Positions 52,037 through 63,407 of a DNA stretch of 64,000 nt are shown here, in pieces. Where the stretch lies: contig JAKZAP010000021.1 of NCBI GenBank assembly GCA_023053575.1, forward strand, positions 3,307,790-3,371,789, given 5' to 3'. Made by a program: the position numbers and the translations under genes. The first letter of the stretch is position 1, and every line of letters begins with the position of its first letter. The notes below the pieces were generated by a model. That model was not told the origin of the DNA and did not search any database. It saw only the letters and a list, made by a program, of their open reading frames with translations. Source of the stretch: Branchinecta lynchi (taxonomy: Eukaryota > Arthropoda > Branchiopoda > Anostraca > Branchinectidae).

Positions 52037-52700
52037 TGCGTTCACCCGGAATCCAGCAAAAACCGGAAAATTTTTCAAAAATAAAGTTTAATCTGGAGTT
52101 GATTAGAGGTTTGATTTAAGGATAGGGAAACATGAAGAATCCGAATATGAAAATTATTTTCTCGCCGAACAAGTAGATCGCCGGGAATCCGTCCAAAACC
52201 GGAAAATTTGTCGGGAGTAAAAGTTTATATGAATTTCATTAGGTGTTCGATTTACGGGCAAGAAGAAATGAGAAAGAAGAAGAAGAAGAAACACACAGTT
52301 AGCCACGAATCCGGCTGAAATTGGAAAATTTGTTAAAAGTTGAAGTTTTATCCGAAGTTGATTAGAGGTTCGGCATAGGGGTAAGAAGATACACTGAATC
52401 CGTTTCTGAACAAATTCTGACAAATTCGCCAGGAATCCGGCCGAAACTGGAAATTTAGCAGAAGTAAGGCAGAAACTTTCGTCAAAGTAGATATGACGCA
52501 TGCGATAGGGGTAAACACACATGCTGAATCCATATTTGAACTTGATCTTCTCAGACGATTACCATTTGCCTTCATATGTTTCTAACTTCGATTAGTACAA
52601 TATTCAATAGGAGCCTGGCGAAGACCGGATCTCTACCAGACCAATTGTCTGGATCATGTGAAATTTTCGGGATCCCATCTAAACCTTTGGTCTTGTTTCT
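52037..52700 (+). repeat. GGATCC-element copy 9 (left-truncated)
   Basis: Subrepeats followed by the 3' end ATCCCATCTAAACCTTTGG / TCTTGTTT. Includes a GAA-rich expansion at 52270-52290. Confidence 0.75.
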
Positions 52701-52837
52701 AAAGAGAAGTGATAACATCAAAACAGTTTCTTGAAAAAAAAGCTTAGATAAGTTTTATGCTGTAGCACCAGCTAAAAGCTTTTTTTTCGCTAATTTTCTT
52801 GTTACAATCTAATTTGAGTTTGCCCAGACGAGTGCAC

Positions 52838-53005
52838 AGTAAAAAGTTTCTACGAGTAAGGATTAAAGTTAACTGCAGTATTTACTACTGGGATTAATCT
52901 TATCTCTGCTAAAGGTAAGATTAATCCGAATTAGAGATAAGATTATCTTTTTAGAGACAAGATTAATCCCAGTAAAATACTGCAAGTTTTTTTTTTAAAG
53001 TGTGC
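52838..53005. mobile_element. CACTGTAAAAA MITE, diverged copy
   Basis: 'gcacagtaaaaagttt' on the left and 'tttttttaaagtgtgc' on the right. The inner 'tactgggattaatct' is inverted as 'agattaatcccagta', as in 31831-31988. Confidence 0.65.
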
Positions 53006-53009
53006 TTCT

Positions 53010-53585
53010 GAATGCCGCTTGAAGGCGGCTTGAGTCTGAAGGGGACCGTTGCTAAAAAGGGACGGAATATAGCTCTAAGAAAATACAGCCGACTTATTCG
53101 TTTGTCCTTGTCAACTATTATTCGCGGGCAGCTTGGGCTGGCTGAATGAATATTTACAGATCCCCCATGTTTGGATAGGGACTTTAAGGAAGCGATCTAT
53201 CTCTTCTTTTTTAAGAAGCTCCAATCTGTTCGCATTGCGGTTTCAGCGATACCATCTAAATTGTCGTCTATCCAATTTTTGCGCCTTTCGTCATCAGAAA
53301 TCAAGAAAACTTGTTAGAGTTCGATATGGTGTTCGATCGAGCTCGCCTCTCTTTTCGTCTTTTCTGTAGTTTTTGTTTCACTGACTGGGAATGAGCCTTT
53401 TTCATCGGGGTTGTAAAGCTGGTCTCGTAAGATTCTCACCGCTCTTGTTAGTGACCAGTGACAGAGGGTAGCGCAAGAGGTTACGCCGTTGTAGGTTCTG
53501 AGTGTTGAATACAGTATAGATAGATAGATAGATTAGTGTATTTCAAAAACCCACGGGCCATATACACAAACAAACTCCTTCTTAA
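53010..53585. other. MITE fragment and unassigned sequence
   Basis: 53030-53110 carries the 'gaaggggaccgttgc', 'atagctct' and 'cagccgacttattcg' words of the AAAACGGATAAGTC family. The rest, including the 78-codon frame at 53133-53369, is unassigned. Confidence 0.4.
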
Positions 53586-53587
53586 AG

Positions 53588-53700
53588 TTTAACTGAACAG
53601 GTAACTTATTTTTACATTTTAGATTCAAACACATTGAATTATTACAACACCCATTAGGGATTTTCATTCTGTCCACAGTAGTCTTCAGTAGGGACGTTGG
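53588..53700. mobile_element. TTAA-type MITE fragment
   Basis: TTAAAGTTTAACTGAACAGG followed by sequence matching 38765-38855; the other terminus is not found. Confidence 0.5.
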
Positions 53701-55425
53701 GAATGTGGACGCTTTCCCATGGTGAATCCGTCCACAATTCGCCCGCGAAAATTTAAAATATTGACCAAACGTGATTTTTCAAGCTCATATTTTGGTCGAG
53801 GTCGGATATGGCAAATATCAGTCGTTGCTCAATCCTTGAATATAAAACAGCTCAGAAGACTGCCCACTGACAAGGGTAACAACCAGAAGACTTGCGGTGT
53901 CAAGAAAATCTTCCAGTGTTCTTCAACGGAGTGGAGTCAATGGAGGAATTTTTATGAAGTCACATGGTCCTCTTGGAACGACGGATCGACAGAATCTTTA
54001 CAGGTTTGTAGAATACTCTATATTCATATATGTACACGCCCACTCGAGTAATAACGGTAGGGTTACTATTGCTCAAAATTTCAGGAAGTGATAAAATCAC
54101 ACCCTCTAGGTAAATTTTCCTTAAATCAGAAAGTTTCGGGCACCTACGGAGGAAATGGTCCCTCCATGATACTTTTTTTTACTGTCCACGTTTGCCCTTT
54201 TTTCCTGAAAATGTTAGGCTAATACTCTTGATGCAACTCTTCGTGCCGACGAAGAATCATCGTGTGCTAGCAGAGAGCTAGTAGGCTAGTGTCATCACAA
54301 CAAACGTTATTGATTGGTTTACGTAGGATTTGAAACGTTTGAGTGACCTTTTTCGTTCTTCCCTCGGATCACTGGCGTGTTTTGGACGTCATAGAAAGTA
54401 TTATCGTGGTCGCATGGCAGTTATTGTGGGAAGACTGTACAAAGCACTTGAGAACGTCACCTGATTTCCAAGCCCCCCCCCCCCCCCGCACACACCTTTA
54501 CATCTATTACCTTAAATTGCACTTGCAAGCAATACGGATGTTGCATCCCGATGAGTAGCTTGCGGTTGATGATGGTGTTAATTTATTTCCGGGTCACTCC
54601 AATACACTTCCCACGGTTGCGGACACCAGTCCTCGTCGAGTCGCTTAACCCCTAAGGTGGTTCGCTAGTCGCAGCTAAATCAGACAGGCCGTTCCACAAA
54701 GGAACAGCATGATTGCTGTAGAAGGGCTGGCAAACACGAGAGGAGCAGGATCTCCGGAACAGCTTCCGGTAGTGGCCCCTAGTCCGTGAGTTGCTGCCAG
54801 GAGCGAAGAGGGACGGAACATCTTTATCCAACTCCCAGCATTTCAGTCAGATCCTGCTTGAACGGAAAACGATACATCTGGGTCATACCGTTACTTAACG
54901 TTCAAATTTATCTCAATCGCTCCATACACGTAAAACAGCCTTCCGCGACGACCTTCCGTGGTCGGATGCTGTTCGGACACAGGTATAAGACATCTGCTGA
55001 TCAACTGCTGCTACCACCCATCAAATTTCACTCGAATCGGACCACCCATTCACAACCTAGAAGTGGCACAGGATCCCGGATTCCCCCCACCGGACACCGG
55101 GTCATCAGATCCGGGAAATGAAGATTTTCCTAGAGCACTATGTCATTATGAGCGTGCGAAGATTCATCGTCGTCGCTTATGTGAAAGAGCCCAAACTAGG
55201 AAAAGTCGCAGGCTATATACCGACAGACATTGCGATCGGTACTTGCCGTGTCCGTGATCTCAGCCAGGACCTGAAGGGATGGTAAACCAGCCGAATCCGT
55301 CTGTAATTTGCGTTATTCCGTTTCAGCACTCCGAAAGTGGACTAATTTCTTCTAATCCCCCCTTTCTAATATTCATTACTTGTGTAGTCATAGTAAACCA
55401 CAAGGTAATGGGTAACTTTCACTGT
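53700..55425. other. Unassigned stretch with decayed repeats
   Basis: 54285-54390 matches the GATCCAGAAACGTCACC family (see 8400-8545). A 15-base C tract is at about 54473-54487. 54900-55250 parallels the GGCACTTG family (cgaagattcatcgtcgtc, ctaggaaaa, gacagacattgcgatcgg). The several 60- to 110-codon frames show no motif. Confidence 0.4.
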
Positions 55426-55427
55426 TT

Positions 55428-56493
55428 AGGATCCCAAAACGCTAGTGACGGGATACCTATGACTTCGTAAAGTTTGTCCGTCTGTCTGTCTGTTAGCACG
55501 ATAAGTCTCGATGGGTTTGAGATATCTTGTTCAAACCAGGTTGAAACTTGGTATGAGGATTTTTGGATCAATGTACAAGTCAAGTTCGTATATGGGCTCT
55601 GTACCTTTATATTTAGGGTTGGAGAGGGGGTTTCAGATTAAGGGACGAAAGGTTTTTTTTACAACCTAATCAAATAGTCGTTTTAGGGGATAGGAGACAT
55701 GTTGAATCCGAAGAAGCTTTTTATTTTCTCGCCCGACAGGTAATTCACCCGGAATCCGGCCAAAACCCAGGGAACTTGATATGAACTGACACTTCTATGT
55801 GAACTTGATTAGAGGTTCCATAAAGGAGTAATGAGAGATGCTGAATCTGTTTTTAAGCTTTATTTTCTAGCCAGAAAAATAGTTCGTCCGGGACCCCGCC
55901 GAAGCCGGAAATCCGCGAGGAAGTATAAGACACAATGAGATAGTCGTTATAAGGTGAGTGAGGATACAGGGGGAAGAGGGGGAGGTGCTCACAATCCGGT
56001 CAAACCGGATATTTTCTAAAACAGAAGTTCATTATTAATTCGATTAGAGGCTCGTATCAGGAGTAAGAACACTCGATGAATCCGTCTTTGATCTTTACTT
56101 TCTCGTCAAACATGTAATTCTGCCGAAGTTCGCCAAAACTCGGAAATTTGGATCGAGATCGCTCTTTGCTCTGCATGCAATTTGCCCGGGATAAACAATA
56201 CAACTGATCGAAGTAAAAGACTTTTATAAAGTCGATTAGAGATGAGATATAGGGGTAAACATGCACGCCTAACTCTATCTGAACTTGGTTTTATTATCTG
56301 ATTAGGTGTTTGGCCTTAATTTGTCAAAAAATAACAAATCGGTATCGTTGTTTGCACATTTCAAAGCGGGTGATTATGGATAAATAGTAACATGTTTAAA
56401 GGGTTTGGCGAAGATCGGAAATCTACAAGATAAGATTGTCTATCAATATTAAATTTTTGGAATCCCATCGAAACCTTTGGCCTTGTTACTAGT
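55428..56493 (+). repeat. GGATCC-element copy 10 (full length)
   Basis: From TTTAGGATCCCAAAACGC to CCTTTGGCCTTGTT. The left domain and subrepeats are recognisable but more diverged than copy 7. Confidence 0.82.
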
Positions 56494-56807
56494 GAGACGT
56501 ACTACTCATCAACCTGTGGTCCGTCACCGTCATTTTACTTTGTCCGTCACAAATGCTGATGGTGAGGCATAGGCATATAGGCGCATTCCGCTTGGGAGCG
56601 CTAAACGGTGCTCATAATACATTACAGAGCGAAGTGTCCTTTTAATCTCTGATATCCCCTTGACCCCTTATTTATAAGGGATTTAATCCCTTTATTTTTT
56701 CTAAATACGTAATATCTGTTCCACAGCGATCCTTTGAAAAGAAAAGGGCCTCAAAATCAAAGGCAAGATATCAGGGAGTTTAAATCCCAATGTATCAATC
56801 GTGAGTC

Positions 56808-56972
56808 TGTCCTGGCCGAATGGTTAGCACGCTTAACCCGTAAGCGAAGGGTTGTTGTTTCGATTCTGGGTGGTGCCTACCGTTTGGTCCGAGGCGTTAT
56901 TTGGGGAGGGGGGAGAGGGGCAGCTGCCCTCCTCTGTTCGGGAAGTAGTACATGCGAATTAAAAAAAAAAAA
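56808..56972 (+). mobile_element. tRNA-derived SINE with poly(A) tail
   Basis: The head contains TGGCCGAATGG (A-box match) and GTTTCGATTC (B-box match) about 40 bases apart. A perfect five-base-pair anticodon-like stem CGCTT/AAGCG lies between them with a seven-base loop. The T and acceptor stems do not pair, so this is a tRNA-like head and not a functional tRNA. A GC-rich body and a 13-base A tail (to 56972) follow. Transcription by RNA polymerase III from the internal boxes is expected. Confidence 0.68.
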
Positions 56973-57305
56973 ATCCCGGCGCTGTTCATTGGCATTTTTT
57001 TGCTACAAAGTCGTCAGAAGATGCTGAGAGGGCGTCGCTATCCAGCGAGTTCCTGTTATTATGCATGGGACACCGCCACTGCCCCCCCCCTTAGTTTTCA
57101 GCGAAATGACGCCTCTGCGTTTGGTCTGGGGTAGTGCGGCAACCTATGGTGAGCAAAATCCAACCCAGCACCAAACTGGTAGCCTACGTGGATAAATTTG
57201 GGGAAGGTGACAGGAAGGGCTGGCGGATGGCTAGCACTTCCTGGTTTAGGGCAAAGAACTGGAGATCAGCACCGCCAGTTAGTAAAACAGTTACCTTTCA
57301 CTATG

Positions 57306-57532
57306 AGCGTGTTCCATCCTACTCACCGTAGTTACTACCCATGACGTCACGAATTCTGGCCTTTTTGCCGTCAAGGCTGGAACGACTTTTCTATTTTCCA
57401 GCAGAATATCATGACAAAAGCGAATCCGACCTAACACGTTACAGAGATCCGTAGTTACTACGCTCCCAAGCGTGGTAAGCAAATAGTTACTATTTCGAGA
57501 AAGATGGAACTAATAGAAGGGTGAAACACGGC
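57306..57532. mobile_element. AGCGTGTTCC MITE, copy 2
   Basis: Starts AGCGTGTTCCATCC and ends with a mutated AACACGGC, flanked by ctatg and ctata (5 bp, one mismatch). Confidence 0.75.
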
Positions 57533-57549
57533 CTATATCAAGGCTAGAT

Positions 57550-57665
57550 ATTCCTTCAGTCCATGCTGACTGCCAATCGTATCTGAAAATGCAAAACGGA
57601 TACTCCAGCTACATTTTATTAGAGCTATATTTCGGCCTTTCTTGTCAAGGGTCCTCTTCAGCAGA
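57550..57665 (+). repeat. AAAACGGATAAGTC family fragment
   Basis: 'gcaaaacggata-tccagcta', 'agctatatttcggcc' and 'aagggtcctcttcagc' as in 47380-47460. Confidence 0.7.
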
Positions 57666-57725
57666 GCAAAATAACACTAGGGAGTAGCGTCAAAACCCTT
57701 GCTTCGCAAACGGCCATACTCATAG

Positions 57726-58018
57726 AGCGTGTTCCACCCTTGTAACAATAGTTACTATTTCCGTTCCATCCTCACGAAAAGTTACTACGCTGACCGTTCC
57801 AACCTTGTCGGAATAGTAACTAATAGTTACTATTTGCTTACCATGCTCGGGAGCGTGGTAAGCGTAGTAACTACGCATCTCTGGAACGTGATTGGTCGGA
57901 TTCGCTCCTGGCGTGAGATCCTGCTGGAAAATAGAAAAATCGTTCCAGCCTTGACGGCAAAAAGCCAGAATTCGTGACGTCATGCGTAGTAACTACGGTA
58001 AGTAGGATGGAACACGCT
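57726..58018. mobile_element. AGCGTGTTCC MITE, reference copy
   Basis: 293 bp with ends AGCGTGTTCCACCCT and AGGATGGAACACGCT, flanked by a perfect 5-bp duplication catag (57721-57725, 58019-58023). The centre has 'gctcgggagcgtggtaagc'. Related copies are at 6833-7315, and an end fragment is at 34980-34996. Confidence 0.88.
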
Positions 58019-58523
58019 CATAGTACCGCCCATTATGCTAGCGACATCTAAAGCGAGACAAACTTTGCGGGTTTAAAATTTCTCTAAGATGCGGTCTGCA
58101 CACATCGAGGAAACTGTGTCTTTCTTTTGCTTTATTCCCAATATGACGTTATTGGGGCCAGCGCTGGTGCACGCTAGTGTCGCTGTTATTCGAGTGTGTG
58201 TCAGTTTTTTCAAGTCTTGTGTTATTTTGATCTGTTTCCCAGGCTCAAGCCGGAAAATGAACTTTTGGAAAAACAATTATGGATCCTTCCTTAAATATCG
58301 GACTTTGTGAATTTCTTCCTTGAAAATTGCTTGGAGTTACAGCTGGTGCTGTGATTTATTTTGGAAATGGCTACTGTTTTTGCTGCTTGATTGGGTCGTT
58401 AAAAGGGTAGAGATTTTTCTGCATTTTGGTTTTAGAATCACCTGTCTCTTCCTCTTCTTTCCAGCCAAGATGGGTATTTGTCGGCGGCATGTCTGGGCGA
58501 TTTGAAGTTCCGTACTTCGGTGA

Positions 58524-58665
58524 TAGATATTCCTTCAGCCCAAGCTGACAGCGAATCACATTTGACAATACAAAACGGATACGTAAGCTACATTTTACTA
58601 GAGCTATAAAAATATATCCCTCATAAAATGTAGCTGACATATCCGTTTTGCATTGTCAAATATGT
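58524..58665. mobile_element. AAAACGGATAAGTC family foldback copy
   Basis: 'atttgacaatacaaaacgga' on the left is inverted as 'tccgttttgcattgtcaaat' on the right, with 'gtaagctacatttta' / 'taaaatgtagctgac' inside: a compact ~110-bp hairpin. Confidence 0.8.
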
Positions 58666-58669
58666 ATCA

Positions 58670-60180
58670 AGGCTGATTGATTACATAGCCTTTTATTTTC
58701 CCCCGGGCTTAGAACAATAAAAATCTCATTGATATTTTATTCTGAACATGCCATGTAAAAATGACTTAGAATAACAAAACTAGTACATGCACACAACAAT
58801 GCAAGCTGGCATGGCACAAATGAAGGGGCACTTCTTTAACAATGCTTTATGCGGCAGTAGGCAAACACTAGAAAACCCAACTCTCCAGTGTTGGGAATAG
58901 TGGTCGCGTAAATCGAAAAGAACAACGTGTAACAGGTCTGGGGGGACCAGCAACCATGTCTTAAAGCCCCAACGACACAAAAAATGATTCCACTCCGCTG
59001 AATGAATGTCAGCTGAGATTTATCCTAGCAAAATATCGATCGCAATCGTTTTTTTTAGCTTGAGCCTGAAGTGGACCCTTGCAGAGAGGCGCCACGCTAG
59101 AATAAATCCTAATTGAGTCATCAGTTTACCGGCATCACACATGATTGGCAGCCAGCTTGGACTGAAGGAAGACTTGGCTTTAAAACCAATCCAGAACTAG
59201 CAAAATCGCTATATAAACAAATAAATAGGTAAACTGTCTGTTCTACCCCCCCCCCCCCCCGTCGTTGGACTTTGTGCTTTTACAATGGCGCATCAACGCG
59301 TCACACGATGTTGCGACGAATAGTGTTCTTGACTAACCCTGTTTTATGGAATCAAAGCAAACTTCTCTTGATGTTTAATGGAATGCCACAAAAGCCGTAT
59401 TCGATTCAAGTTCTTGTTAGCTCCTTTTGTTCTCGTGACTGCCTTGTAAAGGATTAAAGCCGCTTTATTTAGCCTCGTCATTTAAATTATAAGTGATGGG
59501 TAATTTGATTGTCCTATCCCAGCCCTTTTCGGGTAAACTTTAAGGGATGTGTTTCCCGGCCTTATCTGTAAGGGAGTTATATATTCTCTTTAACTTGTGC
59601 GGTTGGACTTCAGGATCTACTCCCACGACGTTAAACTGAATCGTGTGTAATTTTGATAGATAAAAGGTCTGATAATTTTGGGCCCTTGATCTCTACATGA
59701 AATGGTCACACAGTGGTCCCCCAGACTCCACACAGAGTGAGCAAGGCTATGCAGATGACATTCACAGAGCAGCGACGAATATCACTCTACAAAAAAGTAA
59801 ACCGAACATACCCGACAAATCATGGATCAAGCCACAATGTTGTTCACAAAAATACTGTATACATCACTTTCCCGGAGTTATTCGTATATTCAGACACGTT
59901 GCACCAAGCAGAAAGAACTATTGTAAGAACTGTGACTGGACAGGCTTTAAAGTGTCACCTCTATAAACAGCTTATAGTTATAACCACCAGAACGATCTCC
60001 CTCACAAGTTCGCACGATACATCATTTTAGTTCTCTTTTTGGTTAATAAATTTCTCTTCGTTTTGTCTACACTTTGCTGTATTGACTAGGTCAAGTGTAG
60101 TAGGTCAAGAGGCGAACAAAATGCATTCATGATTTTGTTTAGTCACCATAGCTGTGTATATGCAATGAGTTTTTAGCGTC
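58670..60180. other. Unassigned stretch
   Basis: Includes a family fragment near 59060-59165, a 16-base C tract near 59246-59261, and open frames at 59697-60030 without recognisable motifs. Confidence 0.35.
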
Positions 60181-60183
60181 TAT

Positions 60184-60496
60184 GGTAGCGTTCCATCAAC
60201 TTATTCTTAGTTACGATCGTTAGTATTCTTATTATTATTGTCGTTACAGAGCCCGCCGTAATAAGTAAATTGGCTCCTCCCACTTATTATTTTCGTTCCA
60301 CGACTGTTACGATCGTTGCAATTTACGCGATGGTCGCAGTGATAAAACTATCGGTTCTGCAGGAACTCCCGTAAGAGTGATACGTATGTTAGCGTTGTTA
60401 TTATTTTTGTTCCACAGAGCGTGTTAACTAACACAATACGGCGCTCGCCCCTCCTCTTATCATCGTAACTTGTAATAACTTCACTGGAACGCTACC
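60184..60496. mobile_element. GGTAGCGTTCCA MITE
   Basis: Ends GGTAGCGTTCCATC and TGGAACGCTACC are flanked by tat (60181-60183, 60497-60499). Interior arms 'ttagttacgatcgt' / 'cgtaacttgtaa' pair loosely. Non-coding. Confidence 0.75.
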
Positions 60497-60499
60497 TAT

Positions 60500-60866
60500 G
60501 TAGGGTCCAGCTGCACTACCCGGCTTCTTCGCTAAGGGCTTGTCGCAAAAAAGATCACAGATATTAAAAGTTAAAGAAACCTCTGTGATTGGCGAGTCGT
60601 GGATGGGGACTCGTCAAAAACCTGTACGTTCGAAATGTTAAAACACCCTCTGTATATTGAAGATAAGGTAGGGAGGGAGTCGCTCAGGTGGTCCGATATG
60701 TGCCAGTCACAATTACAGTAAGATTCTACCCCCTCCCTTTACGTTAAGACACGAAGCTCTATGGTACAGCCAGGCGTACAAACGGGCAGGAATACGACCC
60801 CGCAGGTATGGAATGAAGAAGAAAGACCGCAAAGAGTAAATACAAAAATACAAAATAAATTCTCGA
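60500..60866. other. Likely 3' flank of the RhoGDI gene
   Basis: Downstream of the RhoGDI stop codon in gene sense. No clear AATAAA was located. The 60720-60800 segment ('tacgaccccgcaggtatgg') resembles 1705-1720, so part is repeat-derived. Confidence 0.35.
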
Positions 60867-60867
60867 C

Positions 60868-61064
60868 TTAAGACCACTCTTTCTTAATCTCGAAAGACCA
60901 ATCCCACTTCAGGTGTTCATTTCCATCATCATCGGTAAAAAGGGATGAAATGTTGTAGTTTCCTCGCGCAAGCATTCCTGATGGTGCGTCCTCGGATGGT
61001 GTGAGGTACGAGTAGGGGACTTCTTTGGGAGCGTAGCTACCAACCATATGTGTCATCTTGTCCA
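60868..61064 (-). CDS. Rho GDP-dissociation inhibitor, last coding exon
   Basis: Acceptor ctttttttcag|TGGACAAG, phase such that a preceding G completes a valine codon; 65 codons to TAA at 60868. The peptide reads [20 protein letters not shown], then [20 protein letters not shown] and [12 protein letters not shown], clearly the C-terminus of RhoGDI (family: MVGSYGP..., P.GMLARG.Y...S.FTDDD, W.W...IKK.W). RhoGDI extracts prenylated Rho GTPases from membranes and keeps them GDP-bound in the cytosol. This exon forms the end of the immunoglobulin-like fold that holds the isoprenyl group. The earlier exons (N-terminal regulatory arm and first strands) are not found up to 64000, so the preceding intron extends beyond the window. 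Confidence 0.93.
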
Positions 61065-61069
61065 CTGAA

Positions 61070-62335
61070 AAAAAGGGATCACTATTTATAATACTGATTA
61101 ATGACCCAATGGAGGCTGTAAGTTGATCAGAGGAGGAATGAGAGACAAAGACAAAAATGGGGACAATACAACAAACAATAACTGAAAAACATTGAATTAA
61201 ACAGACGGAGGAGGCCGCGGTGCCGAGACACGCTTCAGCACAATTTCAGTATACACTAGAGCCTCGTTTGTTGCACGCTGCAGGTCTACTTCTCGGCCGC
61301 TTCCGCGCTGATTCTTTCTACATTCGTTTTTGCTCTGCACCAAAGACAGTAAAAGTGGGAAAGACCGGAAACTCCCGTAAGGCCCATGAGTCACAACAAT
61401 CAGCGACGTTTAGCGGATGTTCTTTCGTTAAAAAATCGCTCTGTTGACATTTTCTTCCATCGCTCTCCGCAGAATCATCATCAAAGCACGTTTTGTTGAT
61501 TTTGTTTTCGTTTCGTTTATGATGAGCATCCTCTCTCCATTCAGATTTCCTCTTTAATTGGAATAAAAAACAAGTAGGAAAAGATTAAATAGCTTTTTAA
61601 TGGAAATTTTTTTTGAATTCACGATTTCGAATCAATTAATGTTGACAGATATTGCCTACGCACGCCCTCTTGCTTTCATTATATTAACCATCTACCGCTC
61701 GAAATTGTACAAAGTCCAAACGCTAGGCAGCGTTCCGATCGATTTTCAGAGACCCGGTTTTAGCGAAGTTACCGGTCTTTCCCACTATTATTGTCTTTGC
61801 TCTGCACTGCTTCAGAGGAAGACGGCAGCGAGCCTCGAGGATCGCGGACTTTCTTACCACCCTGCAAGGTGCTGCTTGAACCAAGAAGAAATCCTGCAGG
61901 CACTGAATCCAAGAACGCATCTTGTGCAGAAGCAAAGAAGTGCTGCAGCAGCTATGCGGCAGCCCTTCTGCATTAAAAACGAGGCTCAGGTCTGCACAGT
62001 ATCCAACGAACACACAAATTCGGTATCCCCGTAGCGATCTACACTTCGTCTATTTCCGAGTAATCTGGCTAGACACAAAAGAAATTTGCAATAAGGTAAA
62101 TCATTAACCCTCCATTATTTCTGAATATACGATAGACAGATAGATTCATTGCAAACAAATGCCAACTGGGGCCATTGCCAGACGCATAATACCATAAACC
62201 GGACGCAGACAAAACAGCATGGTCGCAAAACTAGAATAAAGTTTTGCTAGTCCACGTAGAGACGAGATTTGGAATAATATCCAGGGTTATTCCAACCAGA
62301 GAGGCAGCGTAGGGATAGGGAAGGTGTACAAACCT
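61070..62335. other. RhoGDI intron with an inverted repeat pair
   Basis: 'tttgctctgcac', 'gtgggaaagaccgg' around 61331-61370 is inverted as 'ccggtctttcccac', 'tttgctctgcac' at 61770-61808, suggesting a decayed palindromic element. The 144-codon frame at 61600-62034 and its antisense partner have no recognisable motif. Confidence 0.4.
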
Positions 62336-62339
62336 TTAA

Positions 62340-62762
62340 AGTTTAACTGAAAAGGGCAGAGAAGGGACAGTCTTGTTACCCCTCACTTATTCACTTAGAG
62401 AGGCTTGAAGACCCGATGAAAATGCGTTACTTTGTTGCTCCACTATTCACGAATAACCAATTTTCAAATAGTGGAATTTCCCTGTGTCGCATGCTTGACG
62501 AAAAAGATTTATGAACATTTTTTTGTTCAGGCACTAAGCAGTCTTCGCCAAGCTTATCACCGCCCACTAAAAAGCCGCGTCTGTGTGCCGATTCAAATAT
62601 TCCGCGTCATAGTAGAATTTACGCTGTGGGGACAGCCGTAGATACTCTGAACCTCACTACGAGAGCAGATGGTGGAAAATCAAAAAATCTCTTAGCAGAA
62701 TCCAAATAACTCAGTGTATTCAACTAAATGACACAAAAATAAGTTGGCTTTTCAGTTAAACT
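62340..62762. mobile_element. TTAA-flanked MITE, long copy
   Basis: 423 bp. Ends AGTTTAACTGAAAAG and CTTTTCAGTTAAACT are perfect inverted repeats, flanked by TTAA on both sides (62336-62339, 62763-62766). Related to 49014-49147 and 53588-53700. TTAA duplication suggests piggyBac-type mobilisation. Confidence 0.85.
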
Positions 62763-62982
62763 TTAATTAACTAAATGAACGAATGAGTGATGTCAAGACA
62801 AAGATAGCAGAGTAGGTAACGGAAAGAAAACAGCACAATAATGAACGTACATAAACTGGGGCACTTCGATGTAAAAGATTTAAGATATAATGCAGCTCCA
62901 ATGGTAACTCTAACCCGGAGAAACTTCAAAAGTTTATTGATTTATTAGAAGACTATTTAAGTGTTAAAAAAAAAAATTAGAA

Positions 62983-63402
62983 ATGAATACGGATAAAACA
63001 GTGGTGGTGGTATTCAGGAAAGGAGGAAAAATTAGAGACAGTGTGGTATTTACTTATGGTAGGAGAAACTTGAAGGTGAAGGAGGAATGGGTGTATCTTG
63101 GATGCAAGTTTAGCACAAAGGGGAAAATGAGGAAGCATGTAGAATTTAGTATAGCTAGAGGTAAAAGGTGTGTCAACATGGTACTTGGAAGTGATATAAG
63201 AAGGAGTTGTAATTTAAAGGTATTTAAGGATATTTTTAATATGAAAGTGTTGCCGGCAGTCCATTATGCGGCCGAAATATGGGGGTTTTGTCAGGGGGAA
63301 AAATTAGAACAGTTACAGTTAAGTTATTTTAAAAGGGCACTAGGTCTAAGTAATAAAATTAATGGATTGGTGGTTAGGGGGGATTTAGGCTTAAGGGATT
63401 AG
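62983..63402 (+). pseudogene. LINE reverse transcriptase thumb region
   Basis: MNTDKTVVVVFRKGGK opens the frame, matching the 'N..KT..MVF.KGG' block that follows the RT palm in many LINEs. It is followed by EEWVYLGCKFSTKGKMRKHV and the helix-rich region with KVLPAVHYAAEIWGFCQGEK ending RALGLSN. It stops at 63402; the continuation is in another frame from 63408. Confidence 0.78.
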
Positions 63403-63407
63403 TAAAA

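Noticed and set aside
56808..56880. Functional tRNA gene
   Set aside because: A and B boxes and an anticodon-like stem are present, but T and acceptor stems do not pair and a poly(A) tail follows.
59697..60030. Two overlapping plus-strand frames of ~90-105 codons
   Set aside because: No recognisable domain, no splice or promoter support; overlapping frames suggest chance.
61600..62034. 144-codon plus-strand frame in the RhoGDI intron
   Set aside because: Overlaps an inverted repeat pair and has an equally open antisense frame; no motif seen.
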